Shown here in pieces: positions 42,014 through 50,820 of a stretch of DNA of 64,000 bases (positions are counted from its first letter, which is position 1; every line of letters starts with the position of its first letter). The position numbers and the translations under genes were made by a program. The notes under the pieces were generated by a model. The model did no database searches. It was not told the origin of the DNA and was given only the letters and a program-made list of their open reading frames with translations. This stretch comes from C-114 sp963719285. GTDB taxonomy: Bacteria; Chloroflexota; Limnocylindria; Limnocylindrales; CSP1-4. The stretch is taken from NCBI GenBank assembly GCA_963719285.1, contig CAVRBO010000001.1, positions 1,116,001-1,180,000 on the forward strand, given 5' to 3'.

Positions 42014-42053
42014 CGTCAAGCGGGCTGCTCCATGGTCTCGTCGTCGGGGCCCC

Positions 42054-42059
42054 TATCAT
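42054..42059 (+). promoter_or_regulatory. -10 element of the Mug-type glycosylase gene
   Basis: TATCAT, 47 nt before the GTG at 42106; a Shine-Dalgarno-like GGGAGG lies between. Confidence 0.4.
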
Positions 42060-42105
42060 CGCATCGGGGACGGGCGCGGCGGCGGTATGCGGGAGGCGCG
42101 GAAGC

Positions 42106-42735
42106 GTGACGGACGGGCGGACCGGCGGCGGCGAGCGACCCGAGATCGTCGACCTCCGCGCCCTGCTCGAGCGCCCCGGACCCGGGCCGCATCGCCTCAC
42201 CCAGGAGCTCGACGGAGCGGCCGTCGAGACGCTCGCCGACCTGCCACCGGCCCGCGGCGGGCTCCTCTTCGTCGGTCTCAACCCGTCGCCGGTGAGCGTC
42301 AGCGCGGGCCACTACCACCAGGGCTCGCTGGGCCGTCGGTTCTGGGGCCGACTCGGCCAGGCCGGCGTCCTGCCGCCGACGACGCCCATCGAGTCGGCCG
42401 ACGACACGCTCGTGGCGGCCGGCCACGGGATCACCGACCTGCTGAAGCTGCCGACCCCCAGGGACACGGCGACCGATGCCGAGCTGCGGGCCGGCGTGGG
42501 CGCCCTGTGGCAGAAGATCGCCCTGTGGCGCCCCGCCGCGGTGGTGTTCATCTACAAGCGCGGCGCGGAGGCCGCCGCGGGCCGTCCGATCGCGGAACCG
42601 TGGGGCCACCTCGCCGGCGTGGCGCTCGCCGGCCGGCCGTGCTTCCTGATGCCGGGCCCCTACGCACCGGTCAAGGAGGTCCGCGAGGGTCTCAACCTCC
42701 TGCGCAACCTGGTCGCGTCCCTCCCGGCCGACTGA
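42106..42735 (+). CDS. Mug/TDG-type mismatch-specific uracil-DNA glycosylase
   Basis: These enzymes remove uracil or thymine from G mismatches. The 209-residue protein has LLFVGLNPSPVSVSAGHYHQ with the catalytic Asn of the GxNPS motif, then GSLGRRFWGRLGQAGVLPP (NRFW-type motif), HGITDLLKLPTPRD, VVFIYKRGAE and the late MPGPYAPVKE. An N-terminal extension of about 45 residues precedes the core. The GTG start is preceded by GGGAGG. It stands alone, divergent from the amidohydrolase gene. Confidence 0.85.
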   Translation: MTDGRTGGGERPEIVDLRALLERPGPGPHRLTQELDGAAVETLADLPPARGGLLFVGLNPSPVSVSAGHYHQGSLGRRFWGRLGQAGVLPPTTPIESADDTLVAAGHGITDLLKLPTPRDTATDAELRAGVGALWQKIALWRPAAVVFIYKRGAEAAAGRPIAEPWGHLAGVALAGRPCFLMPGPYAPVKEVREGLNLLRNLVASLPAD

Positions 42736-42902
42736 GCTCTCGACGCGCCGGCCCCGAATCCGACGCCCGTCGGGCGTCGCTCGCCGGTTGCGGTGCATGG
42801 TCGCACCGTTTGACGCCCCAGCCAGTTCCGCTGGCGGTACTTTCCCAGTACTTTGGTACCAGCCCCACGGGCTACGCCATCAGATCGCGGAGGAACGCTG
42901 TG

Positions 42903-43286
42903 ATGACGACACGGACCCAGGTCGTCGATGCCGTCGCCGGAAGCCCGGACTCGGTTCGGCGGGTCCTGCCGGCGCCGGTCCTCCGTCTCCGCATCGCCGC
43001 GCTCGTCGCGGCCCAGATGTTCGACTACGGGACGTTCACGGTCATGGTCGAGCGGCACGGCATCCGGGCGGAGCTCAACCCGATCGTCGCGCACGGGTTC
43101 GCCGCGTTCGGGCTCCCGATCATCGCGCTCGCGAAGCTGGCGCTGGTCGTCCTCATCGGGTCGATCATCGTCGTGCTCGCCCAGGACCGTCGGGCGAGCC
43201 GCGGCACGCTGCGCATCGCCACGTTCGTCACCCTGATCGCGGTCGTGGCCGGCCTGGTCGGCGGTATCTCGAACATCCTCACGTAG
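42903..43286 (+). CDS. small membrane protein, DUF5658-like
   Basis: The 127-residue protein has a basic N-terminal stretch, then VAAQMFDYGTFTVMVERHGI and AELNPIVAHG, resembling the DUF5658 pattern (D-T-x-x-x-x-xG-x-x-E-x-NP). Two further helices follow (LPIIALAKLALVVLIGSIIV and ATFVTLIAVVAGLVGGISN). Its role is unknown. The ATG at 42903 has GGAGG 11 nt upstream; a GTG directly before it is possible. Upstream is a stutter of GTAC triplets. Its end overlaps the convergent NUDIX gene by 8 nt. Confidence 0.65.
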   Translation: MTTRTQVVDAVAGSPDSVRRVLPAPVLRLRIAALVAAQMFDYGTFTVMVERHGIRAELNPIVAHGFAAFGLPIIALAKLALVVLIGSIIVVLAQDRRASRGTLRIATFVTLIAVVAGLVGGISNILT

Positions 43287-44379
43287 GCTCGTCGCCCAGG
43301 CCGACCCAGGCTCGCAAGTCGAGTGGGTCGTCGGGCAGGCCCGGGCGCTCCACCACGGGGAACGGCAGCCAGGCGGCACTGCCCGGCGGGCCGTGGACCT
43401 GGGCGCCCGTCCGCTCCGACAGCTCGTCCGCGCCGGCCGCCCGAGCCGGGTCCGCGGCCGTGATGACGATCGCGACGATCCTCGCACCGGCGTCGGAGGC
43501 GACGGCCAGGATCGACGCCAGCGCCTCTGGCGACGGGTCGCCCGGATCCACGACGACGAACTCCGACCGACCGATGACCAGGGTCCGGGCGGGTTGGCCC
43601 GGCACGCCGCCGGCCGTCCACGACGTCAGCCGGACGACATCACCATCGCGCTCGACCGACGGCGGCCGGACCCGGCCGGAGGCGGTGACGGTCCGGCCGT
43701 CGACGAATTGCTGAAGGGTCGAGCTCGTCGGGATCCACATCTCGATCTCGTGGGCGGCCATCGCGCCGAGGGCGGCCCGCGGCGTCGTCCAGCGATGGTC
43801 CGCCACCTCGTCGCCCACGAACGTCGCGACGGCGCCCGGCGGCAGGTCGGCCGCGAAGAACCGCGCATCGAAGCGACGCGCATACGCGGCCGGGGTCACC
43901 CAGCGCGCGATCGGGGTCAAGCGGTCCGGGCGCAGACGCACGTCGAGTCGCTCCACGACGTCGACGAAGGTCACCCGGCCGGCGAGGAGCTCGATCCGCA
44001 GGTCGGCCCGGTCGGTCGCGTCGGCGGCGGCGTAGGCGGCGTAGGCGCCGTCGGCCAGGAGCACGCCGGCCTCCTCGTACAGCTCGCGGATGGCGGCGAC
44101 GTGGAGGGCGGTCGCGAGCTCGGGCTCGGTCGCGCCACCCAGTCGCGCCGCGGCCTCATCCGGGCCGATGGAGGACCGGGCGACGAGGCGCGGGTCGGCG
44201 TCGGCAGGATCGACTCGACCGCCCGGGAAGACCATCATCCCGGCCGCGAACGCCATCGTCGATGGCCGGCGGGTGAGGAGCACCTCCGGCCCGGTCGGAC
44301 CCGGTCGGAGCAGGACGACCGTCGCCGCTGGACGCGGCGTCGCCGGTTCGCCGGTGACGGGCGGTGGGCGGCGGCCCAT
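43279..44379 (-). CDS. NUDIX hydrolase fused to a degenerate metallo-beta-lactamase-like domain
   Basis: The 366-residue protein has a NUDIX domain (about 15-215) with a split box: FPGGRVDPADADP at 51-63, then an insertion, then HVAAIRELYEEAGVLL at 93-108. Such an insertion inside the box is known from NUDT19-type hydrolases. The C-terminal part (about 262-335) follows the start of a metallo-beta-lactamase fold: TLVIGRSEFVVVDPGDPSPE and VAIVITAADPARAAGADEL. The THxHxDH metal motif is replaced by TAADPAR, so metal binding there is lost. It ends a three-gene unit after GNAT (5-nt gap) and the thioredoxin-domain gene. The substrate is unknown. Confidence 0.8.
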   Translation of the reverse strand: MGRRPPPVTGEPATPRPAATVVLLRPGPTGPEVLLTRRPSTMAFAAGMMVFPGGRVDPADADPRLVARSSIGPDEAAARLGGATEPELATALHVAAIRELYEEAGVLLADGAYAAYAAADATDRADLRIELLAGRVTFVDVVERLDVRLRPDRLTPIARWVTPAAYARRFDARFFAADLPPGAVATFVGDEVADHRWTTPRAALGAMAAHEIEMWIPTSSTLQQFVDGRTVTASGRVRPPSVERDGDVVRLTSWTAGGVPGQPARTLVIGRSEFVVVDPGDPSPEALASILAVASDAGARIVAIVITAADPARAAGADELSERTGAQVHGPPGSAAWLPFPVVERPGLPDDPLDLRAWVGLGDEPT

Positions 44380-44384
44380 CCGGG

Positions 44385-44960
44385 TCAGGTGCGGGCGCGC
44401 GGGGTTGGGGCGCCCGGAACGTCGCCCGGCACGTCGCCCCCGTCGATGTCGTCGAAGGCGATCGCGAAGCAGCGTAGGGTGAAGCCCGGTTCGACCTCCC
44501 AGTCGCGCTCCGGCACGCGTGCGAAGCCCGCCTTCGCGTAGAGCCGGTGCGCTCGCGTCATCGCGTCCAGCGTCAGGAGCACCATCCCGCGTCGCCCATC
44601 GGCCCGCGCCCGGGCCATGAGCGCGTCGAGGAGTGCCCGACCCACACCCTGGCCCTGGGCGTCGGGCGCGACCGCGAGCATCCGGAGGCCGGCCTCCCCG
44701 GCCCGCTCGATCTCCGCGTGCGGGTTGCCGGGACCCGGCACGTACATCGCGCCGCCGAGCACGCGCCGAGTGTCCGGGTCGAGCGCGACATAGATCGGGC
44801 AGGTCTTCGCCCGGCCCGCGACGTCCCGCAGCTGGGCCAGGTATCCGGTGTCGTCGCCGGTCTCCGGGAAGATCGCGTACGCCGCGGCGGTGAGCCCGCC
44901 GATCGCCTCGTACTCGTCCGGGAGCGCCTCCCGGACGATGAGGCTCACCTGCTCGACCAT
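44385..44960 (-). CDS. GNAT family N-acetyltransferase
   Basis: The 191-residue protein has the GNAT fold: VREALPDEYEAIGGLTAAAY at the start, LGGAMYVPG, and the acetyl-CoA loop GLRMLAVAPDAQGQGVGRAL (Q/RxxGxG/A) followed by LLTLDAMTRAHRLYAKAGF. The C-terminal tail is Asp/Gly/Pro-rich. The acceptor is unknown. Its ATG lies 16 nt inside the end of the thioredoxin-domain gene, so the two are coupled; the NUDIX gene follows 5 nt later. Confidence 0.87.
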   Translation of the reverse strand: MVEQVSLIVREALPDEYEAIGGLTAAAYAIFPETGDDTGYLAQLRDVAGRAKTCPIYVALDPDTRRVLGGAMYVPGPGNPHAEIERAGEAGLRMLAVAPDAQGQGVGRALLDALMARARADGRRGMVLLTLDAMTRAHRLYAKAGFARVPERDWEVEPGFTLRCFAIAFDDIDGGDVPGDVPGAPTPRART

Positions 44961-47077
44961 GACCCGGCTTTCGTGGCCCGTCCGGCATCGTCCAGTTCGG
45001 AGGCCAATGCCGCCGGGTCGTGGACCGGCTGCCGGCACGCGAAGTCCCGGCACACGAACGCGGTCGCCCGGCCGTCGATGGCGGTGCGGCCATCGAGCAG
45101 CGGGATCCGGCTGGCGGTGGGCTCCGCGGTGACCGCGACGACCCGGTGCGGCCGGAAGTCCTGGCGGAGCAGCGCGACGAGGGCGGCCCGGTCCGGATCG
45201 TCCGCCCCGCCGACGATGGCGACCTCGGCCATCGGCGCCACCGCGACATCGAGGGCGATGAGCCACTGGGCGAAGAACGTGGGATGGCGGGGCGCGACGT
45301 CGACGATACCGGCCAGCGCGCGCTCGGCCGCCTCGCGATACCGGGTCTCACTCGTGAGCGCAGCCAGGCGCAGGAGCACCGTCGTGGCCATGGCGCCACC
45401 CGACGGCATCGCGTTGTCCTGCAGGTCGCGTGGCCGGGCGACCAGGCTCTCGGCGTCGTCGGCCGTGTCGAAGAAGCCCCCGTCCGGATCGCTGAACCGG
45501 GCGAGGATCGCCTCGGCCAGAGCGCGAGCCTCGATGAACCAGCGCTCGTCGAACGTGACCTCGTACAGGGCGAGCAGGCCCTCGGCCAGATCCGCGTGGT
45601 CCTCGAGGACGCCGTCCGCGGAGGCCCGGCCGTCCTTCCACGACCGGCGCACCCGGCCGTGGTCGGTCCGCAGTCCCGCGAGGAGCGCGTCCGCCGCCCG
45701 CGCGGCGACCGTGCCGTAGCGGTCGGCGGTCCCGGCGTCCACGACCGAGAGTGCCGCCGCCGCGTCGGCGAACGCCGCGATCGCGAGGCCGTTCCAGGCC
45801 GCCAATGCCTTGTCGTCGCGGGCCGGCTGGGGTCGCTCGGCTCGGCGCGCCAGGAGGATCGCGCGGGCGGCCGTGAGCCGGCGCGCCACCTCCGCGGGTC
45901 CCAGCCCGAGCGCGGCCGCGACCTCCTGGTCGCCCCGGACGCGGCTCAGGATCGTCACGCCCTCCCAGTTGCCGCCGGTCGTGACTCCGTACGCACTCAC
46001 GAACGGTTCCACGAGATCGCCGTCCGCCGCGCCAAGGACCGCCCGGATCTCGGCCGCGGTCCAGGTGAACGTGGCCCCCTCGACGCCCAGGGTATCGGCG
46101 TCCAGGCTGGCGGCGAACGTGCCGTCAGGCCGCAGCAGGTCACGGGCCATGAAGTCCAGGACGCCCGTCGCCACGTCCCGATACTGGGTCTCACCGGTGA
46201 GTTGCCAGGCGTGCAGGTACACGCGGGCGAGCTGGGCGTTGTCGTACAACATCTGCTCGAAGTGCGGCACGAGCCAGTCCGCGTCCGTGGAGTACCGGTG
46301 GAAGCCACCGCCCAGCTGGTCGTGGATGCCACCCGCCGCCATCGCGTCGAGCGTTCGGCGGGCCATCGCGAGCCCGCCCGGATCGGCGTCCGGGCCGACT
46401 GAGCGGCGGAGCAGGTATTCGATCGTCATCGACTGGGGGAACTTCGGGGCGCCACCCCAGCCGCCTCGCCGAGGGTCGAATGCGGCGTCGAGTGCCGCGC
46501 CGGCGGCCGCGAAGGCCGTCGCCGCGGCGACCTCCAGGGGCGCCCGCCCCGCCCCGGGCGCTCCGGTCCCGGCGAGCCGCTGGTGATCGACGAGGGCGTC
46601 GACGAGCCGCTGCCCGGATGCCTCGACGGCGGCCCGATCGTCGCGCCAGGCCGCGGCGACCCCGGCGAGTACCTGGCGGAAGGCGGGCAGGCCGTGGCGT
46701 GGTTCGGGCGGGAAGTACGTCCCGCCATAGAACGGTCGCCCGTCCGGGGTGAGGAACACGCTCATCGGCCAGCCACCGCCCCCGCTGAGTGCCTGGACCG
46801 CCGACATGTAGACCTGGTCGAGGTCGGGGCGCTCTTCGCGGTCCACCTTGATCGCGATGAAGTCGCGGCGCAGGTCGTCCGCGACAGCCACGTCCTCGAA
46901 CGTCTCGCGCTCCATGACGTGGCACCAGTGGCAGGCCGCATAGCCGATCGAGAGGAAGATCGGCCGGTCTCCGTCCCGTGCCGCCGCGAGGGCCTCGGGC
47001 CCCCACGGGTACCAGTCCACGGGGTTGTGGGCGTGCTGGAGGAGGTACGGGCTCGTCTCGCCCGCCAGGCGGTTCAC
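44945..47077 (-). CDS. thioredoxin-domain protein of the DUF255/YyaL family
   Basis: The 710-residue protein is of the spermatogenesis-associated protein 20/YyaL type: an N-terminal thioredoxin domain plus an (alpha/alpha)6-barrel. It begins VNRLAGETSPYLLQHAHNPV and contains SIGYAACHWCHVMERETF with a CxxC pair at 49 and 52. It continues with IKVDREERPDLDQVYMSAVQ, GGWPMSVFLTPDGRPFYGGT and the barrel (FGGGFHRY-type GGGFHRYSTDADW). The family is universal but its substrate is not established. The GTG has TACCAT 7 nt upstream. It is divergent from the Ca2+/H+ exchanger with 49 nt between starts. Confidence 0.9.
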   Translation of the reverse strand: MNRLAGETSPYLLQHAHNPVDWYPWGPEALAAARDGDRPIFLSIGYAACHWCHVMERETFEDVAVADDLRRDFIAIKVDREERPDLDQVYMSAVQALSGGGGWPMSVFLTPDGRPFYGGTYFPPEPRHGLPAFRQVLAGVAAAWRDDRAAVEASGQRLVDALVDHQRLAGTGAPGAGRAPLEVAAATAFAAAGAALDAAFDPRRGGWGGAPKFPQSMTIEYLLRRSVGPDADPGGLAMARRTLDAMAAGGIHDQLGGGFHRYSTDADWLVPHFEQMLYDNAQLARVYLHAWQLTGETQYRDVATGVLDFMARDLLRPDGTFAASLDADTLGVEGATFTWTAAEIRAVLGAADGDLVEPFVSAYGVTTGGNWEGVTILSRVRGDQEVAAALGLGPAEVARRLTAARAILLARRAERPQPARDDKALAAWNGLAIAAFADAAAALSVVDAGTADRYGTVAARAADALLAGLRTDHGRVRRSWKDGRASADGVLEDHADLAEGLLALYEVTFDERWFIEARALAEAILARFSDPDGGFFDTADDAESLVARPRDLQDNAMPSGGAMATTVLLRLAALTSETRYREAAERALAGIVDVAPRHPTFFAQWLIALDVAVAPMAEVAIVGGADDPDRAALVALLRQDFRPHRVVAVTAEPTASRIPLLDGRTAIDGRATAFVCRDFACRQPVHDPAALASELDDAGRATKAGSWSSR

Positions 47078-47084
47078 CCGACCG

Positions 47085-47090
47085 ATGGTA
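47085..47090 (-). promoter_or_regulatory. -10 element of the thioredoxin-domain gene
   Basis: TACCAT on the minus strand (overlapping a TATACC), 7 nt before the GTG at 47077. Confidence 0.5.
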
Positions 47091-47114
47091 TAGCGCGACG
47101 TCCGATGGCGGCCC

Positions 47115-47120
47115 TATCCT
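47115..47120 (+). promoter_or_regulatory. -10 element of the Ca2+/H+ exchanger gene
   Basis: TATCCT, 6 nt before the GTG at 47127; leaderless arrangement. The divergent -10 lies 24 nt away. Confidence 0.55.
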
Positions 47121-47126
47121 GCGCCC

Positions 47127-48224
47127 GTGGTCACGCGCGCCCTCGACACCCTCGGTCGCAAGGCCACGATCCTCGGCGCCGTGGCCATCGTGGCGACCCT
47201 CGCCACGTTCGTTCTCCGCCAGGTCGGCGGCGACCACGTCGTCATCTTCATCGCCAGCGCCGTGGCCCTGGCCGGCCTGGCCGGCCTCGTCGGTGAGGGC
47301 ACGGACCAGCTCGGGCACCGGTTCGGCCCGGGCGCGACGGGCGTCCTGCAGTCGGCGCTCGGCAACCTGCCCGAGCTGTTCATCTCGATCTTCAGCCTCC
47401 GGGCCGGGCTCTTCGTCGTGGTCCAGACCGCCCTCATCGGGTCGATCCTCGCCAACTCCCTGCTGGTCCTCGGGCTGGCCTTCTTCCTGGGCGGCCTCAG
47501 GCACGGACCCCAGCGATTCGAGGCGCCGGCCGTGCGCTCGATGGCGGTGCTCCTCGTCCTGGCCGTCGCCGCCCTCGCCGTGCCCACGCTCGCCACCGCC
47601 CCTGGCGCTCCCGACGCCGGCCACGCCCAGGACATCTCGGTGTTCGTGTCGATCATCCTGCTGGTCGTGTTCGCGGCGTCCGTCCCGTTCTCGATCCGTG
47701 GAGGCCCCGGCGCGAGTGCGATCTCGGCTCCGGTCGAGGCGCTCGAGGCATGGTCGATGCGCCTCGTGCTCGGGGTGCTCGTCGCCTCCGGGATCGGGGC
47801 CGCGCTCGTGTCGGACTGGTTCGTCGAGGCCCTGCGCCCGGCGATGGCGACGCTCGGGATGTCGGAGGCGTTCGTGGGTCTCGTCATCGTGGCCATCGCC
47901 GGCAACGCCGTCGAGAACGTCGTCGGGATCCAGATGGCCCTGCGCAACAAGATCGACCTGGCCATCAGCGTGATCCTCAACGGCTCCGTCCAGGTGGCGA
48001 TCGCCCTCACGCCCGCCCTCGTGATCATCAGCCTGTTCGTCGGCGGCGGCGGACTCACCCTCGTGCTGTCGCCGCTCCTCCTGGCGTCCCTGACCCTGGC
48101 GACCCTGCTCACCACGTTCATCGTCTTCGACGGCGAGACGACCTGGCTCGAGGGGCTCGCCCTCCTCGGCCTCTACCTGATCATCGCCGCGTCGGTCTGG
48201 TACGGCCAACCGATCCACGCCTGA
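47127..48224 (+). CDS. calcium/proton exchanger (CaCA family, Cax type)
   Basis: Cax proteins expel Ca2+ in exchange for H+. The 365-residue, 11-helix protein has both alpha repeats with their ion-binding acidic residues: LQSALGNLPELFISIFSLRA with IGSILANSLLVLG in the first, and VAIAGNAVENVVGIQMALRN with ISVILNGSVQVAIALTPALV in the second. An N-terminal regulatory tail, long in plants, is almost absent, as in bacterial members. The GTG follows TATCCT by 6 nt. Confidence 0.92.
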   Translation: MVTRALDTLGRKATILGAVAIVATLATFVLRQVGGDHVVIFIASAVALAGLAGLVGEGTDQLGHRFGPGATGVLQSALGNLPELFISIFSLRAGLFVVVQTALIGSILANSLLVLGLAFFLGGLRHGPQRFEAPAVRSMAVLLVLAVAALAVPTLATAPGAPDAGHAQDISVFVSIILLVVFAASVPFSIRGGPGASAISAPVEALEAWSMRLVLGVLVASGIGAALVSDWFVEALRPAMATLGMSEAFVGLVIVAIAGNAVENVVGIQMALRNKIDLAISVILNGSVQVAIALTPALVIISLFVGGGGLTLVLSPLLLASLTLATLLTTFIVFDGETTWLEGLALLGLYLIIAASVWYGQPIHA

Positions 48225-48277
48225 GCGATAGCGACGGCGCGCGGGTTTCCACCCACGTCGTGGCCGGATGCGGGGCG

Positions 48278-48283
48278 TACGCT
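48278..48283 (+). promoter_or_regulatory. possible -10 element of the MFS-like gene at 48291
   Basis: TACGCT, 7 nt before the ATG; weaker match but same spacing as the other leaderless starts. Confidence 0.3.
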
Positions 48284-48290
48284 TCGGGCG

Positions 48291-49631
48291 ATGGACCGGC
48301 TGCGGCGCGTTCGGAGTGGCCTTCGGCTGGCGATCGCCGAGTGGCGGGCCTTCGGCCATCCCCGCCATCGGGTGTTCCTCCGGATCGGCGTCAGCTCCGC
48401 GGTCGTGGCGGCCCTTGTCGGCGACGGCCTCACCGTTCCGCTGCTCCTAACCATGGGCGCCCATCCGGCGATCGCGACGGTCATCGGGGTCCTGCCGGTC
48501 GCGTTCTCGGCGGCCCAGCTCCGCGTGCCGTGGCTGCTCGAGAAGGGCGATGGCAACCTCCGCCGGGTGACCCTCATCATCCTTGCCGCCGGGGAGCTGC
48601 GCGGCTTCGTCCTGGCGGCGGTCACGCTTCTGGCCTGGGCCGGCGCGCTGCCGACGATCGCGGCGGTGATCGCGATCGGGGCCGTCATGAGCCTCGGCGG
48701 TGCCGCGACCACGATCGGCGGTACGAACCTGCTCGCCTGGTACGGCGCGATCCTGCCCGATGCGGAACGGCGATTCGTCGCTCCCCGGGTGATGGGCCTG
48801 ACGATCGGCCTCGGGGCCATCCTGCTGCTGCCCGTCGCGCTCGTCGTCCAGGCGGGGCTCACCGCCTTCGGGATCCGGGTCTACGCGGCGATCTTCGCGC
48901 TCGCGGGGCTCGGCGGCCTGGTCGAGCTCACGGTCCTCCGCCGCCTGCCGCACCCCGGCCGCGTCCGGGTCGCCCGCGCCGGCCGCGCCACGGTCCCGGC
49001 CGCCGGCGCGCCGGGCCTCGAAGGGTTCATCCGGTCGATCACCTTCGCGGCATTCGGGGCCGGCTTCGGTCCGTACCTGTCGATCTACTCGATCTCAGTG
49101 CTGAACCTGCCGCCGAGCTTCGCGATCCTCCTGTCGGCCCTGGCGTCCGGATCCGCCCTCGTCTCCTCGACCGTCATCGGCGGCCTGCTCATGCGGGGCT
49201 CATCGTCGCGCACCCTCCGGGTGTCCTTCCTGCTCCGCGGCGGTTCGATGCTCCTGGGGCTGCTCGCGCTTCCTGGCCAGCCGTTCGCGGGATTCATCAT
49301 CTGCCTCGTGGCGATCGTCGCGTCCGCCGGGGCCGCCGCCGGCACGCTGGCGGCGAACGAGCGTCTGTTGCGGTTGACCGCCGGCGCCGGACTCATGAAC
49401 GCGCAGGGCCGCTTCGTGGCCGGCAACGCGATGGGCATGACGGCGGGCCAGGTCGCCAACGCGGCCGTGCTGGCGTTCGCGCCACTCACCTACGTCACGT
49501 TCGCCGGCCTGTTCCTGGTGTCCGGGGTCACGCGGTTCATCGTCGCGTCGCGCGCCGAGGTCTCGGCCAACTGGACGAGCGCGACCGCGGTGTACAGGAT
49601 CGAAGACCTCATGGGTCCGCCGCCCCCATAA
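48291..49631 (+). CDS. MFS-like membrane protein
   Basis: The 446-residue protein has about 12 hydrophobic segments in two halves. A central polar stretch (LRRLPHPGRVRVARAGRATV) separates them, followed by GFIRSITFAAFGAGFGPYLS. The later half has GSALVSSTVIGGLLMRGSSS and AGTLAANERLLRLTAGAGLM. The pattern resembles divergent major facilitators, but loop motif A is not clear, so the family call is moderate and the substrate unknown. It is followed after about 130 nt by the ABC operon. Confidence 0.6.
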   Translation: MDRLRRVRSGLRLAIAEWRAFGHPRHRVFLRIGVSSAVVAALVGDGLTVPLLLTMGAHPAIATVIGVLPVAFSAAQLRVPWLLEKGDGNLRRVTLIILAAGELRGFVLAAVTLLAWAGALPTIAAVIAIGAVMSLGGAATTIGGTNLLAWYGAILPDAERRFVAPRVMGLTIGLGAILLLPVALVVQAGLTAFGIRVYAAIFALAGLGGLVELTVLRRLPHPGRVRVARAGRATVPAAGAPGLEGFIRSITFAAFGAGFGPYLSIYSISVLNLPPSFAILLSALASGSALVSSTVIGGLLMRGSSSRTLRVSFLLRGGSMLLGLLALPGQPFAGFIICLVAIVASAGAAAGTLAANERLLRLTAGAGLMNAQGRFVAGNAMGMTAGQVANAAVLAFAPLTYVTFAGLFLVSGVTRFIVASRAEVSANWTSATAVYRIEDLMGPPPP

Positions 49632-49763
49632 GGCCGCCGTCCCGGACAAGTCGCCGGGATGCCTCTGGGCCATCCGGCACCGAGACGAGGGCCCGCCCGG
49701 CACTTGCGACCGTCCGTGCGGCCGCCGACGATCGACGCGGCAATCCGCGCAGGAGTCGGACCC

Positions 49764-50804
49764 GTGACCGCAATCCTCGCTCCCCTTCCCGAACCGCCGA
49801 GACTGCCTGCTCAGAAGGAGATCAGCGGGCCCGAGGGCCGCGAGTCCAGCGCTCCCGACACGCGCCGCACCGTTGTGCTCCACTGCGAGGGCCTCCACAA
49901 GCGGTACGGCGAGCGCCATGCCGTCGACGGAGTCGGGTTCGAGATCGCGCCCGGCGAGACGTATGGCCTGCTCGGGCCGAACGGCGCAGGAAAGACCACC
50001 ACGATCTCGATGATCTGCGGGATCCTCGCCCGGGATTCCGGCGAGATCGACGTCGCCGGACGGCCGATGGACCCAGGGGCTACCGCCGTGAAGGGTTTCA
50101 TCGGCTACGTGCCCCAGGACCTCGCCATCTACCCCGACCTGACCGCGCGCGAGAACATGACCTTCTTCGGCCAGCTGTATGGGATGGCCGGTCGCACGCT
50201 GCGCGACCGGATCGACGCGGTACTCGAGGTCATCGACCTGACCGACCGCGCGAACGAACGGACCGAGCGATTCTCCGGCGGCATGAAGCGCCGCCTGAAC
50301 ATCGGCATCGGCCTCCTGCACGAGCCGCGACTGCTCGTCCTCGACGAGCCGACGGTCGGTGTGGACCCCCAGAGTCGTAACGCCATCCTGACCAGCGTCG
50401 AGCGACTCAGCGCCGAGGGCATGGGCATCCTCTACACGACCCATTACATGGAAGAAGCCGAGCGACTGTGCGACCGGGTCGGAATCATCGATCAGGGGCG
50501 GATCATCGCGGAAGGCACCCGACGCGAGCTCGTCTCGCTCGTGGGCGGTCATGACAAGGTCACCCTCACCGCCTCGGGTGACCTCCGTGCCGGAGCAGCC
50601 GCGGCGCTGAAGCTCCCGGGTGTCCGCACGGCCACGGCTCGCGAGGACGGCATCGACCTCCTCGTCGGCGAGGCGCGGCGCCTGCTACCACGGTTGATGG
50701 AGACGATCGGCGGAGTCGGAGTGCAGATCCGATCCGTGGAAGTCGAGGAGCCGGATCTCGAAGCCGTCTTCCTGCACCTCACGGGCAAAGCCCTGCGGGA
50801 CTGA
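49764..50804 (+). CDS. ABC transporter ATP-binding protein (drug/ABC-2 exporter type)
   Basis: The 346-residue protein powers an ABC-2 exporter with the two permeases that follow. It has Walker A GLLGPNGAGKTTT (about 71-78), Q-loop GYVPQDLAIYPDLTARENMT, signature RFSGGMKRRLNIGIGL, Walker B LLVLDEPTVGVDPQ and H-loop TTHYMEEAERL. The C-terminal part has a DrrA/NodI-like extension ending LEAVFLHLTGKALRD. The GTG at 49764 has AGGAG 8 nt upstream; the ORF extends further up but without a ribosome site. A 40-residue low-complexity lead precedes the domain. Confidence 0.92.
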   Translation: MTAILAPLPEPPRLPAQKEISGPEGRESSAPDTRRTVVLHCEGLHKRYGERHAVDGVGFEIAPGETYGLLGPNGAGKTTTISMICGILARDSGEIDVAGRPMDPGATAVKGFIGYVPQDLAIYPDLTARENMTFFGQLYGMAGRTLRDRIDAVLEVIDLTDRANERTERFSGGMKRRLNIGIGLLHEPRLLVLDEPTVGVDPQSRNAILTSVERLSAEGMGILYTTHYMEEAERLCDRVGIIDQGRIIAEGTRRELVSLVGGHDKVTLTASGDLRAGAAAALKLPGVRTATAREDGIDLLVGEARRLLPRLMETIGGVGVQIRSVEVEEPDLEAVFLHLTGKALRD

Positions 50805-50820
50805 CGACGGGAGGAACCAG

